DNA of 64,000 nucleotides from Streptomyces sp. NRRL F-5126 (lineage in GTDB: Bacteria; Actinomycetota; Actinomycetes; Streptomycetales; Streptomycetaceae). Both the position numbers and the translations under genes were made by a program. Below are positions 6,009 to 14,565 of this stretch, piece by piece; positions within the stretch are counted from its first letter, which is position 1, and each line of letters opens with the position of its first letter. The stretch covers positions 59,167-123,166 of the forward strand of contig NZ_JOFZ01000014.1 of NCBI RefSeq assembly GCF_000721265.1. The letters run 5' to 3'. The notes under the pieces are model-generated. The model made no database searches. It saw only the letters and a list, made by a program, of their open reading frames with translations, and was not told where the DNA came from.

Positions 6009-8759
6009 CTACACGGGTTCCGCGGGTGTGCCCGCGTCCTCTTCCGGGGCAGGCGGGAGGGGCAGCCTGGCCAGGAGGCGCAGTGCGGCGTCGGCGGCCC
6101 CGTTGTCGCCGACAGCGCGGAAGAGGGCGATGGCGCGGAGTTGGCTTTCCGCCGCCTCCAGGACGCGACCCTCGGCCTCGTAGGCGCGGCCGAGGTTGGT
6201 CAGTTCGGCACCCTGGGCGTGGCTGTCGCCGGTCTCTTCGAAGGTGGCGGCGGCTTCGACGTGCAGTGGGATCGCCTCGGCGGGCCGTCCGGCCTCCTGA
6301 AGCGCCCCAGCACTGTTCCCGACCGCCATCGCCTCCGCGTGCCGATCGCCGACCGATCGAAACAGCGCCGCGGCCCGTACGTGGTCGGCCAGGGCCTCCT
6401 GCGGACGGTTCAGGCGCCGCAGGCACAGGGCGAGGTTGTCCAAGGACTGGCCTTCGGAGTAGGGGTCGCCCATTTCGGCGAAGACGAGGCATGCCTGCCG
6501 ATGGGCGTCGACCGCATCGTCCAACCGGCCGAGGTGGCGCAGGCACAGACCCAGGTTGCTCAGTGTCTCCGCCTCGCCGTAGCGGTCGCCGGTCTCCCGG
6601 CAGATCGCCAGGTCCCGGCCGAGCACCTCGTACGCTTCCTCGTCGCGGTCGAGGCGCATGAGCGCGGTGCCCAGATTGGCCAGTGACCGGCCCTCGCGGC
6701 GCAGATCGCCGGCCTCGCGGTGGATGGCGGCAGCCACGCGGAGCGGGGCGACGGCATCACCGAAACGACGCACCCGAAGCAGGACGAGGGCGGCGCCGTT
6801 CAGGCAGTCGGCCTCCAGGGTGCGGTCGCCCAGCCGCTGGGCGACACCCAGGGCCTCGGCGTGTGCGGCCATCGCCTCGGGATAGCGGCGAGCCTCGCGC
6901 AGGCTGTTTCCGAGGTTGTTCAGCGCACCGGCCTCCAGGACGCGGAATCCGTCCATGAGGTCGTCAGGCGCGGACACACCGGCCGTCCCCGCGGCGAGCC
7001 TGCGCAGACCCTCCAGCGTGGCCCGGGCGATGGCGATCAAGTCCTCGACCCGGCGGTACCGCAACAGGAACACCCGCAGGTCTTCACCGAGGGCCACCAC
7101 GGCCTGCACATGGCCGGCCGCGCAGTCGGTGACGGCCGCGACCAGGTTCGGCCGTTCCGCCTCGAGCCAGCCCATGGCCTGCTCCCGGCCCGCGAACCGG
7201 CTGTCGGGGGAACTCCCCTCCAGGTGGGACGTCGCGGCCCGGGTCTCGGCCATGTAGTGGTCCAGCAGACCGCTCAGTGCTTCCCGCCGGCGGTCCGAGT
7301 GCGCGTGCTCGGCGCCGAGTTCAGCGGCATAGAGCCGTACCAGGTCGTGCATCGACCAGCGTTCGGCGGCCGGGTGCTCAAGCAGGTGCGCGCGGGCCAG
7401 GTCGCGCAGCAGCCGGCGGGCGCCCACCGGGTCACCGAGCAGCACGGCGGCGGCCGGCGTGCCCACGTCGGGCCCCGGGGCCGCCGACAGCAGCCGGAAG
7501 GCGCGCGCCTGAGACGGCGGCAGATGCCGGTAGGACAGGTAGAAGACGGTGCGCACTTCCAGCGGGCGGCCTTGGTCGTCGGTGTCTTCCAGGGCCAATA
7601 CGTCCAGGCGTGCCGCGGCCAGTTCCTCTGCCTGGTCGCGCAGCGGTCGGTCCCGGTCGTCGGCCAGCAGAGCCCCCATGATGCGCAGCGCCAGCGGGAG
7701 CCGCCCGCACAGCTCCGCGATCCGGGCCGCGTCAACGGGCTGCGCGGTGGCGCGGTCGTCGGCCTCGCCATCCGGACGGCCGTCGCCGCCGAGCCGCAAG
7801 ACCTGGTCGAGCAGCGCGACCGCCTCCGGCGGTGCCAACGGGGCGAGTTCGATCCGCCGGGCACCGAGAGCGGCCAGGGTCTGCCGCGAGGTGACCAGCA
7901 CGCGGTGCGGCCCGGCGGCGGGCAGCAGCGGGGAAGCCTGGCCCGCGGTGCGTACGTTGTCCAGCACGGCAAGCAGCGGGCGGCCCTGCTCGGCGAGCTG
8001 GGCCAGCACGAGCCGCCAAGCGTCGATCTTCTCGGCGGGAGTGGTGGGCAGGTCCTTGCCCTTGAAGCCGAGTGCGCGCAGCAGTTGATCGGCGACGGTG
8101 GCCGCGTCCACGGGGCTCTCGTGGCTGTACCCTCGCAGGTCGGCGAAGAGCACGCCGCCGGGAAACCATCCGTTGCGCGCGGCGTGGTGCGCGGCGTGCA
8201 GAGCCAACGCGGTCTTCCCGACCCCGCCCATTCCGGTCATTGCTGAGACGACGACCGCTGGCTGCGCAGGGTCGGGCCCCTTCCCCGGGGCGTCCTTGCC
8301 CGGGGCGCCCTTGCCCGAGGTCCCTTCGCTCGCGTCCCACTCCGGGGCCAGCCATGTCAGGAGTCTCGTGACCGCCTCGTCCCGGCCGCTGAAAACGGCC
8401 GACTCGGCGGGCAGCGTGACCGGTCCCTGCTCCGAAGCCCGTTCGGAGCCGCGGGCCTTTCCGCCGCGCCGGGCGTCCCGTTCGGTCCGGGCGCGGTCCA
8501 GTAGCAGCGTCCAGTCCCCGGTGGACGGCCCGGACTTGGCGCGGGCCCGCAAGAAGGCCACCAGCACCATGAAATAGGGCGTGGAGGACCGGCCGGGGAC
8601 GGCCTCACCGGTCAGCCACGCGCTGAGCGTTGTGTCGGAGATGGTCAGTGGCGGCCGTTGCTCGGTCCCGAGCGCGACCAGCCGACTCAGCGTCGGGGAG
8701 CGCGCAGCCTCGTACAGGGCGCGCAGTTGCTGGTGGAACCGGTCCGCTTCCCTGCCCAT
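6009..8759 (-). CDS. NB-ARC/TPR regulator with N-terminal HTH-like domain
   Basis: A 916-residue signal-transduction ATPase. Residues 1-75 form an XRE-like domain common in actinobacterial NB-ARC proteins (LTISDTTLSAWLTGEAVPG). A linker with repeated GKGAPGKDAPGKG follows, then an NB-ARC domain with Walker A GMGGVGKT (176-183), LLAVLDNV (Walker B), VTSRQ (sensor) and GRLPLALRIMG. A helical region (MHDLVRLYAAELG) leads into about eight TPR units of the type LNNLGNSLREARRYPEAMA to the C-terminus. Such proteins integrate a ligand or peptide signal. The ATG at 8759 fits the domain start. A 39-aa peptide gene is divergent from it. Confidence 0.88.
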   Translation of the reverse strand: MGREADRFHQQLRALYEAARSPTLSRLVALGTEQRPPLTISDTTLSAWLTGEAVPGRSSTPYFMVLVAFLRARAKSGPSTGDWTLLLDRARTERDARRGGKARGSERASEQGPVTLPAESAVFSGRDEAVTRLLTWLAPEWDASEGTSGKGAPGKDAPGKGPDPAQPAVVVSAMTGMGGVGKTALALHAAHHAARNGWFPGGVLFADLRGYSHESPVDAATVADQLLRALGFKGKDLPTTPAEKIDAWRLVLAQLAEQGRPLLAVLDNVRTAGQASPLLPAAGPHRVLVTSRQTLAALGARRIELAPLAPPEAVALLDQVLRLGGDGRPDGEADDRATAQPVDAARIAELCGRLPLALRIMGALLADDRDRPLRDQAEELAAARLDVLALEDTDDQGRPLEVRTVFYLSYRHLPPSQARAFRLLSAAPGPDVGTPAAAVLLGDPVGARRLLRDLARAHLLEHPAAERWSMHDLVRLYAAELGAEHAHSDRRREALSGLLDHYMAETRAATSHLEGSSPDSRFAGREQAMGWLEAERPNLVAAVTDCAAGHVQAVVALGEDLRVFLLRYRRVEDLIAIARATLEGLRRLAAGTAGVSAPDDLMDGFRVLEAGALNNLGNSLREARRYPEAMAAHAEALGVAQRLGDRTLEADCLNGAALVLLRVRRFGDAVAPLRVAAAIHREAGDLRREGRSLANLGTALMRLDRDEEAYEVLGRDLAICRETGDRYGEAETLSNLGLCLRHLGRLDDAVDAHRQACLVFAEMGDPYSEGQSLDNLALCLRRLNRPQEALADHVRAAALFRSVGDRHAEAMAVGNSAGALQEAGRPAEAIPLHVEAAATFEETGDSHAQGAELTNLGRAYEAEGRVLEAAESQLRAIALFRAVGDNGAADAALRLLARLPLPPAPEEDAGTPAEPV

Positions 8760-8933
8760 GCCGACCCCGCCTTCCGGACAACACCCGACCCCGGAAAAAC
8801 CGCGCACCCCGGCCGACCAGCGTATCCATCCGGAGCGGCTCCGGGGGGACTTCGCCGGATACCCCCCGGAAGTCGCGCCATGGGCCGCAACGCCAACGGC
8901 ACCCCGCCGGCGCCCCGCCCAAAGGAGCCCACC

Positions 8934-9053
8934 ATGCCCACCAGCCCGGCCGCCACGTCCCGCGCTCTGCGCCTCCAGCTCATCGCCCGCATCGCGGCCG
9001 GCGCCGCATCAGGCGCGGCCCGCGCTCTGGTGGCCTGGCTCCTGACCCGCTGA
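8934..9053 (+). CDS. 39-residue amphipathic peptide divergent from the NB-ARC/TPR gene
   Basis: The ATG at 8934 is preceded by AAAGGAGCCCACC, a strong ribosome site, and the stop at 9051-9053 is followed by a perfect terminator. The peptide starts MPTSPAATSRALRLQLIARI and ends in an alanine-rich, Arg-spaced helix (GAARALVAWLLTR). It has positive charge and a hydrophobic face but no cleavable signal peptide that I can see. Its position opposite a TPR regulator invites the idea of a signal peptide or antagonist, but nothing in the sequence proves it. Codon third-position GC is as high as in neighbours. Confidence 0.6.
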   Translation: MPTSPAATSRALRLQLIARIAAGAASGAARALVAWLLTR

Positions 9054-9090
9054 ACGCTGCCCCGCCTGCCCGGGGAGACACCAAGTCGCC

Positions 9091-9117
9091 GCGCCGCCTG
9101 CACCTGGCAGGCGGCGC
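9091..9117 (+). terminator. Terminator after the 39-aa peptide gene
   Basis: Perfect 11-bp arms GCGCCGCCTGC (9091-9101) and GCAGGCGGCGC (9107-9117) around a 5-base loop, 37 bp after the stop codon. Confidence 0.8.
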
Positions 9118-9200
9118 CCTCGTGCGCGGCGCGAGCAGATCGGCGTGTCCGGCTCCGGACTCGCACGTGACAGCGTGTGGAGTTCCGGTGGCATGTGATG

Positions 9201-9220
9201 GAAAACTATCGGAAAAGTTC
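9201..9220. promoter_or_regulatory. GAAA/TTC-type repeat upstream of the GH97 gene
   Basis: GAAAACTATCGGAAAAGTTC lies 43 bp before the glycosidase start. It is an imperfect, partly dyadic element reminiscent of the GAAA...TTTC sites found upstream of Streptomyces glycosidase genes. It is a candidate LacI-type operator; the match is by eye. Confidence 0.4.
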
Positions 9221-9263
9221 GTAGTTGTTCATGACGGGCCGTCAAGTCCCGGAGGGAGCACAC

Positions 9264-11987
9264 ATGCGACCCATGCGCGAAAGATTCCGGCGGGCCGTTT
9301 CCGGTGTGGCGCTGTCGGCGCTGCTGGGCAGCGGGCTGGCCGTGGCGGCCGCCGCGCCGTCCACCGCCGCACCGCGCCCCGCGAACACCTGGACGGTGAA
9401 CGAGCCCGGCCGCTCGGCGCTCAGCGCCGAACTCGGCCTCGACCCGTCGGGCGAGCTGCGCCTCGCGGTCGACCGCGGCGGCGCACCCGTGCTGCTGCCC
9501 GGCCGGCTCGGGATCCGCACCGCCAGCCACGATCTGACGAAGGGCCTGCGGTTCGTGAAGCGACGCGAGCGCACCGTCCACGAGTCCTACCGGATGACCA
9601 CCGGCAAGCAGCTGCGGCGTTCGGCCACCATGCGGGAGTCGACGTTCACCTTCCGCGGCGCCGACGGCGCGCGCCTCGGCGTGGTGGTGCGGGTGTCGGA
9701 CGACGGCGTCGCCTACCGCTACCTGCTGGACGACCGCGGCCCGGTCACCGTCGAACGCGAGGCGTCGACGTTCGAGGTGCCGACGGACGCCAGGGCCTGG
9801 GTGCAGCCGTACGTGACCAGCTACGAGACCGAGCGGACCGAGACCACCGCGGGCGCGGCCAACGAGGCGCGGCCCGGCACGTGCACGGGCGACACGTGCT
9901 CGTTCGGCTACCCGACGCTGTTCGAGGTCGGCGGCACCTACGTGCTCCTCACCGAGGCGGACGTCGACGGCCGGTACTCAGGCAGCCATCTCGACCACGC
10001 CGACGGCACCTCGGCCTACTCGGTGGCGCTCGCGGACGGCGCGCCCGTCACGTCGGACGGGCCGCTGGCGACGCCGTGGCGCACCGCGATCGTGGGGAGC
10101 CTGGACACGCTGGTCGCCTCCACCCTCGTGGACGACCTCGCCCCGCCGTCCAAGGTCGAGGACACCTCGTGGATACGTCCCGGCGTGGACGACTGGTCCT
10201 GGCTGAGCGACGGTTCGAGCCCCGGCGACTACAACCGTCAGCGCGACTTCGTCGACTACGCGGCCGAGCACGGGCTCCAGTACACGCTCGTGGACGCCGG
10301 ATGGCAGGCGAGCTGGGTGCCCGAGCTGGTGCGCTACGCGCGCGCCAAGGGCGTCGACGTGATCCTCTGGTTCGACTGGAACGACCTGAAGACCCAGCAG
10401 CAGCGCGACGCCTGGCTCCCCAAGGTCAAGGCCTGGGGCGTCGCGGGCGTCAAGGTCGACTACATGTACTCGGACTCGCAGTCCACCTTCCAGTGGTACG
10501 ACGCGATCCTGCGTGACACGGCCAGGCTCAAGCTCATGATCGACTTCCACGGCGCGACGATCCCCCGCGGCCTGCAGCGCACCTGGCCGCAGGTGATGAG
10601 CGTCGAGGCGGTGCGCGGGGAGGAGAACGGGCAGCATTCGACCCGCGACATCTTCCTCGCCTTCACCCGCAACATCGTCGGCTCGATGGACTACACCCCG
10701 ACCTGGTTCTCCCGTCCGAACCGGCAGGACTCCCTGGGGCACGAGCTGGCGCTGCCCGTGGTCTTCGAGTCCGGCTGGACCAGCCTCGGCGACAATCCCG
10801 AGGGGTTCGCCGCGCATCCGGTGGCCGAGCGCTTCCTCGAACAGCTCCCCACGACCTGGGACGAGACGCGGCTGGTCGCCGGCGGGCCCGGCGCGCAGCC
10901 GGCCGGCGACCGCCAGGCCGTCATCGCACGCCGCAGCGGACACCGCTGGTTCGTCGGGGGCATCCTCGCCGGCGCGAGCGACACGATGAAGGCGCCGCTC
11001 GGCTTCCTCGGCAAGGGCACCTGGCTCGTCGAGACGATCGGCGACAGCGGCGGCCGGCTGCGGCGCACCGTGCGCACAGTGACCGCCGCGGACACCCTCG
11101 CGGTCCCCGCCGCCGCCGACGGCGGCTTCGTCGCGCTGGCCTGCCCCGCCACCAGGGGCCGCACCGACTGCGCGGACCCGGTCGTCACCGCGCCCGCCAC
11201 TTCCCTCACCCTCGACCCCGCGGCCGTGACCGCGGGCCCCGGGCAGCGGGCCGGGATCGGCGCGACGTTCACGCTGCCGGAAGGAGCCGCGCTGCACAAG
11301 GTGCGGATGACGGTGGACCGCGACCGGCTCCCCGCGGGCTGGACCGCCACCGGCCGCGACGTCAGGGCCGGGACGCTCCCTGCCGGCAGGGCGCTCGACG
11401 GCCACTGGACGGTGACGGTCGGCAAGGACCAGCCCGGCGGTGAGGTCGACGTGCCCGTCGTCGTCACCTACGCCGACCCGGCCGGCGGGAAGGCCCCGCC
11501 CATCCACGTCGAGAAGGTCGTCAAGGTCTCCGTTCCGCTGCACGGCACGGTCTACGCCAGTGACCAGCCGTTCCTCACCGAGACCAACGGCTACGGGCCG
11601 GTCGAGCGCGACCAGTCCAACGGCGAGGCCGGCGGGCAGGACGGGCACCCGCTGACGGTGGGCGGGGCCGTGTACGCGAAGGGCCTGGGCATGAACGCGC
11701 CGGCGCAGGTCCGGATCGACCTCCAGGGCCGCTGCACCCGCTTCGAGGCCCGCGTCGGCGTCGACGACGAGACGAAGGGGCAGGGCAGTGTGACGTTCAC
11801 CGTGCTCGGCGACGACGGCCGGCAGCTCGCCGCCACCGGCGTGCTGCGCGGCGGCGACAGCGCGGTCGACCTGACCGTGGACGTCACCGGCGTGCACACG
11901 CTCGGCCTCGCCGTCGGCGACGGGGGCGACAACAAGAACTACGACCACGCGGACTGGGGCCTGGCCCGGCTCACCTGCGCCAACTGA
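9264..11987 (+). CDS. Secreted GH97 glycoside hydrolase with NPCBM domain (alpha-galactosidase-like)
   Basis: The 907-residue protein starts with a Sec signal peptide (RRAVSGVALSALLGSG, cleavage near APSTAA). The GH97 N-terminal beta-sandwich follows (TFTFRGADG, DDGVAYRYLL), then the TIM-barrel catalytic domain (VDDWSWLSDGS, YTLVDAGW, VILWFDWND). Asp399 in GVKVDYMYSD matches the nucleophile position of retaining GH97 enzymes, and Glu448 in SVEAVRGEE is the likely acid/base. That points to retaining alpha-galactosidase rather than inverting glucosidase. Residues from about 765 form an NPCBM carbohydrate-binding domain (GLGMNAPAQVRIDL, HADWGLARLTC). The ATG at 9264 has GGAGGGA upstream. Confidence 0.9.
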   Translation: MRPMRERFRRAVSGVALSALLGSGLAVAAAAPSTAAPRPANTWTVNEPGRSALSAELGLDPSGELRLAVDRGGAPVLLPGRLGIRTASHDLTKGLRFVKRRERTVHESYRMTTGKQLRRSATMRESTFTFRGADGARLGVVVRVSDDGVAYRYLLDDRGPVTVEREASTFEVPTDARAWVQPYVTSYETERTETTAGAANEARPGTCTGDTCSFGYPTLFEVGGTYVLLTEADVDGRYSGSHLDHADGTSAYSVALADGAPVTSDGPLATPWRTAIVGSLDTLVASTLVDDLAPPSKVEDTSWIRPGVDDWSWLSDGSSPGDYNRQRDFVDYAAEHGLQYTLVDAGWQASWVPELVRYARAKGVDVILWFDWNDLKTQQQRDAWLPKVKAWGVAGVKVDYMYSDSQSTFQWYDAILRDTARLKLMIDFHGATIPRGLQRTWPQVMSVEAVRGEENGQHSTRDIFLAFTRNIVGSMDYTPTWFSRPNRQDSLGHELALPVVFESGWTSLGDNPEGFAAHPVAERFLEQLPTTWDETRLVAGGPGAQPAGDRQAVIARRSGHRWFVGGILAGASDTMKAPLGFLGKGTWLVETIGDSGGRLRRTVRTVTAADTLAVPAAADGGFVALACPATRGRTDCADPVVTAPATSLTLDPAAVTAGPGQRAGIGATFTLPEGAALHKVRMTVDRDRLPAGWTATGRDVRAGTLPAGRALDGHWTVTVGKDQPGGEVDVPVVVTYADPAGGKAPPIHVEKVVKVSVPLHGTVYASDQPFLTETNGYGPVERDQSNGEAGGQDGHPLTVGGAVYAKGLGMNAPAQVRIDLQGRCTRFEARVGVDDETKGQGSVTFTVLGDDGRQLAATGVLRGGDSAVDLTVDVTGVHTLGLAVGDGGDNKNYDHADWGLARLTCAN

Positions 11988-11999
11988 CGCGGGCACGCC

Positions 12000-12025
12000 G
12001 CGAGCCCGGAGCCGTCCGGGCTCGC
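12000..12025. terminator. Bidirectional terminator between GH97 and rtcB
   Basis: Perfect 11-bp arms GCGAGCCCGGA (12000-12010) and TCCGGGCTCGC (12015-12025) with a 4-base loop lie between the converging stop codons. Confidence 0.8.
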
Positions 12026-12035
12026 GCGCGGCCCG

Positions 12036-13229
12036 TCACCCCTTCACGCACACCACCTGCCGCAGCCTCGTGACCACTTCGACGAGGTCCGTCTGGCGCT
12101 CCATCACCTGCTCGATCGGCTTGTACGCGCCGGGGATCTCGTCCACCACGCCCGAGTCCTTGCGGCACTCCACACCCCGCGTCTGCTCCTCCAGGTCCCT
12201 CGTGGAGAAGCGGCGCTTCGCCGCGTTCCTGCTCATGCGGCGGCCCGCGCCGTGGGACGCGGAGTTGAACGCCGCCGCGTTCCCGAGGCCCCGCACGATG
12301 TACGAGCCCGTGCCCATGGAGCCCGGGATGATGCCGAGGTCGCCGCCGCCCGCGCGGATCGCGCCCTTGCGGGTGACCAGCAGGTCCATGCCGTCGTACC
12401 GCTCCTCCGCCACGTAGTTGTGGTGGCAGCTGATCTCCTGCACGAACGTGACGCCGGCCTTCTTGAACTCCCGCCGCACGACCTCCTTCAGGAGCCCCAT
12501 CATGATCGACCGGTTGTACCTGGCGTACTCCTGCGCCCAGTACAGGTCGCTCCGGTAGGCGGCCATCTGCGGCGTGTCCGAGATGAACACCGCGAGGTCG
12601 CGGTCGACCAGCCCCTGGTTGTGCGGCAGGCCCTGCGCGACGCCGATGTGGTGGTCGGCCAGCTCCTTGCCGATGTTGCGCGAGCCGGAGTGCAGCGTGA
12701 GCCACACCGCGTCGTCGTGGCCGATGTTGACCTCGATGTAGTGGTTGCCGGAGCCGAGCGTGCCGATCTGCCTCCTGGCCCGCCCCTCCCGGTGCCGCAC
12801 CGACTCCGCCAGGCGCCCGAACCGGCTCCAGAGGTCGTCCCAGCCGGCCGTCGCGAGCCCGTGCGCCCCGTGCGGGTCCACCGGCTCGTCGTGCAGCCCG
12901 CGGCCGACCGGGATCGCCCGCTCGATCCTGCTCCGCAGCCGGGACAGGTCGCCGGGCAGGTCGGACGCGGTCAGCGACGTCTTCACCGCCGACATCCCGC
13001 AGCCGATGTCCACACCGACCGCGGCCGGGCACACCGCGCCCTGCATCGCGATGACGGAGCCGACCGTCGCCCCCTTGCCGTAGTGCACGTCCGGCATCAC
13101 GGCGAGACCCTTGATCCACGGGAGCGACGCCACGTTCCGCAGCTGCCCCATCGCCGCGTCCTCGACGCCGCGCGGGTCCGCCCACATCCGGATCGGGACC
13201 TTCTGACCCGGAACCTCTTCATATGCCAT
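12036..13229 (-). CDS. rtcB: RtcB family RNA-splicing ligase
   Basis: Joins RNA 2',3'-cyclic phosphate or 3'-phosphate ends to 5'-OH ends with GTP and Mn2+. The 397-residue protein, close to the family norm, has the metal/guanylate site motifs: MPDVHYGKGATVGSV, VGVDIGCGM with the Cys metal ligand, GTLGSGNHYIE, LHSGSRNIG, and SASHGAGRRMSR carrying the His that is guanylylated. No archease or rtcA gene is next to it. The ATG at 13229 begins the conserved N-terminus. Confidence 0.95.
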   Translation of the reverse strand: MAYEEVPGQKVPIRMWADPRGVEDAAMGQLRNVASLPWIKGLAVMPDVHYGKGATVGSVIAMQGAVCPAAVGVDIGCGMSAVKTSLTASDLPGDLSRLRSRIERAIPVGRGLHDEPVDPHGAHGLATAGWDDLWSRFGRLAESVRHREGRARRQIGTLGSGNHYIEVNIGHDDAVWLTLHSGSRNIGKELADHHIGVAQGLPHNQGLVDRDLAVFISDTPQMAAYRSDLYWAQEYARYNRSIMMGLLKEVVRREFKKAGVTFVQEISCHHNYVAEERYDGMDLLVTRKGAIRAGGGDLGIIPGSMGTGSYIVRGLGNAAAFNSASHGAGRRMSRNAAKRRFSTRDLEEQTRGVECRKDSGVVDEIPGAYKPIEQVMERQTDLVEVVTRLRQVVCVKG

Positions 13230-13566
13230 GGTGCTCGATACCCCCGATTGTCGCTGCGCGCCGGAACGAGACAGGCCGAAACCACCCGTACCGGATTCAC
13301 CCGATTCACGCGCTTCAACCCGTTTCGACGGCTTCCCCGGCTCCCCGTTCCCGCCGACGAATTACGATGCACACGGCGCACCGGCCACCCCACCAGGGCA
13401 CACGGTGCGCACCGCGCCCACGAGGTGCCGAATGGTGGCGAAAGGGCCGCCCATCAGCGCCGACGGCGTGTGCGGTACACATTGTGTCCACCGTCCGCCC
13501 CACCGCGGCAAACGCTTTTCACCGTCGGCCGCCATCACCGACACGTCCCCCAGGAGGCTCCGCACC
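13230..13566. other. Intergenic region between rtcB and the first DUF3558 gene
   Basis: These 337 bp separate divergent genes and must hold both promoters. I see the short direct repeat CCGATTCAC (twice near 13294-13310) but no strong palindrome, RNA gene or convincing small reading frame. Confidence 0.5.
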
Positions 13567-14442
13567 GTGCAGCGAATCGCGCACAAGGCGCGCCGTGGCG
13601 TACAGCGCGGCGCGCTACGCAAGGTGTACGCGCCCGGTCTCGCGGCGCTGCTCGTCGCGCTCGTCGCAGGCGGCTGCACGGCGGGCGGCAGCGGCAGCGC
13701 GTCGCCCACCGATCCCAAGCAGGGCGACCCGACGCTGTCGATGCCCGCGCCCGGCAAGTACCGCACGCTGCTCGAACCCTGCGGCGCCGTGCCCACGTCC
13801 ATGCTCAAGGACCTGCTGCCCGGCATCTCCTCCCTCAGCCCCGACCAGCAGGAACGCGCCCTGGAGGGCACCCCGGCCGTGACGTACGACACGGACCGCA
13901 GGGTCGGGTGCGGCTGGAAGGCCGACTCGCCAAGCTCGTCGCACCGGCTGTCGCTGGACATCGAGCGCGTCGTCTCGTACGACCCGTCGGTCAGCGACGC
14001 GGACCGCGCGAAGCAGGTCTTCACGAAGAAGCAGCAGGCCGCGCACATCCCGACCGCCGGCGGCTCTCCCTCCGGGTCCCCGTCGGGGACTCCGTCGGGC
14101 TCGCCGTCCGCCACGGCCACGGCCACGGCGGGGTCGTCGGGCGAGGGCGCGGGCGACGGCAGTGACGGCGGCGGCGCGGGCGGCGGGGGCGGGGCCCCCG
14201 ACCTGCTGCCGCGCACGCTGAGCGGGGTCGGCGACGCCGCGTACGTGAACGACAGGCTCACCCAGTCCGGATCGGCCACTCAGAACCGGACGGTGAGCGT
14301 GGTCTTTCGCACATCGAACGTGATCGTGACCGTGACGTACACGCAGCAGCCGACGCACCCTGACGAGGTCCCCGACAGCAAGGAACTGCAGGACAGGGCG
14401 CAGGCGCTGGCCAAGAAGCTGGCCGACGAGTTCGACCAGTAG
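13567..14442 (+). CDS. DUF3558 family lipoprotein
   Basis: A 291-residue exported lipoprotein. The signal peptide (LAALLVALVAGG) ends in a lipobox LVAGGC, so the mature protein starts at the lipidated Cys. DUF3558 features follow: KYRTLLEPCGAVPTSMLKDLLPG and a conserved CGWKAD. A Pro/Ser/Thr-Ala-rich repeat (GSPSGSPSGTPSGSPSATAT) and a glycine run split the domain from its C-terminal half. The GTG at 13567 has AGGAGG upstream. The paralogue directly downstream suggests a duplicated pair; the function of the family is unknown. Confidence 0.85.
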   Translation: MQRIAHKARRGVQRGALRKVYAPGLAALLVALVAGGCTAGGSGSASPTDPKQGDPTLSMPAPGKYRTLLEPCGAVPTSMLKDLLPGISSLSPDQQERALEGTPAVTYDTDRRVGCGWKADSPSSSHRLSLDIERVVSYDPSVSDADRAKQVFTKKQQAAHIPTAGGSPSGSPSGTPSGSPSATATATAGSSGEGAGDGSDGGGAGGGGGAPDLLPRTLSGVGDAAYVNDRLTQSGSATQNRTVSVVFRTSNVIVTVTYTQQPTHPDEVPDSKELQDRAQALAKKLADEFDQ

Positions 14443-14565
14443 GGGGCGGACGGCGGCCCGCGCGCACCCCTGCGTGACGGGACGCTCTCCGGTGCGCGGG
14501 TCCTGCGCGGGCCTCCCTGCGGTTAACGTGGCGGCTCGGACACGACAGCAACGACTGAAGGAACC

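Noticed and set aside
9978..11996. 672-residue minus-strand frame opposite the GH97 gene
   Set aside because: Composition is Val/Ala/Gly/Arg-rich without motifs, while the plus strand holds a clear glycosidase.
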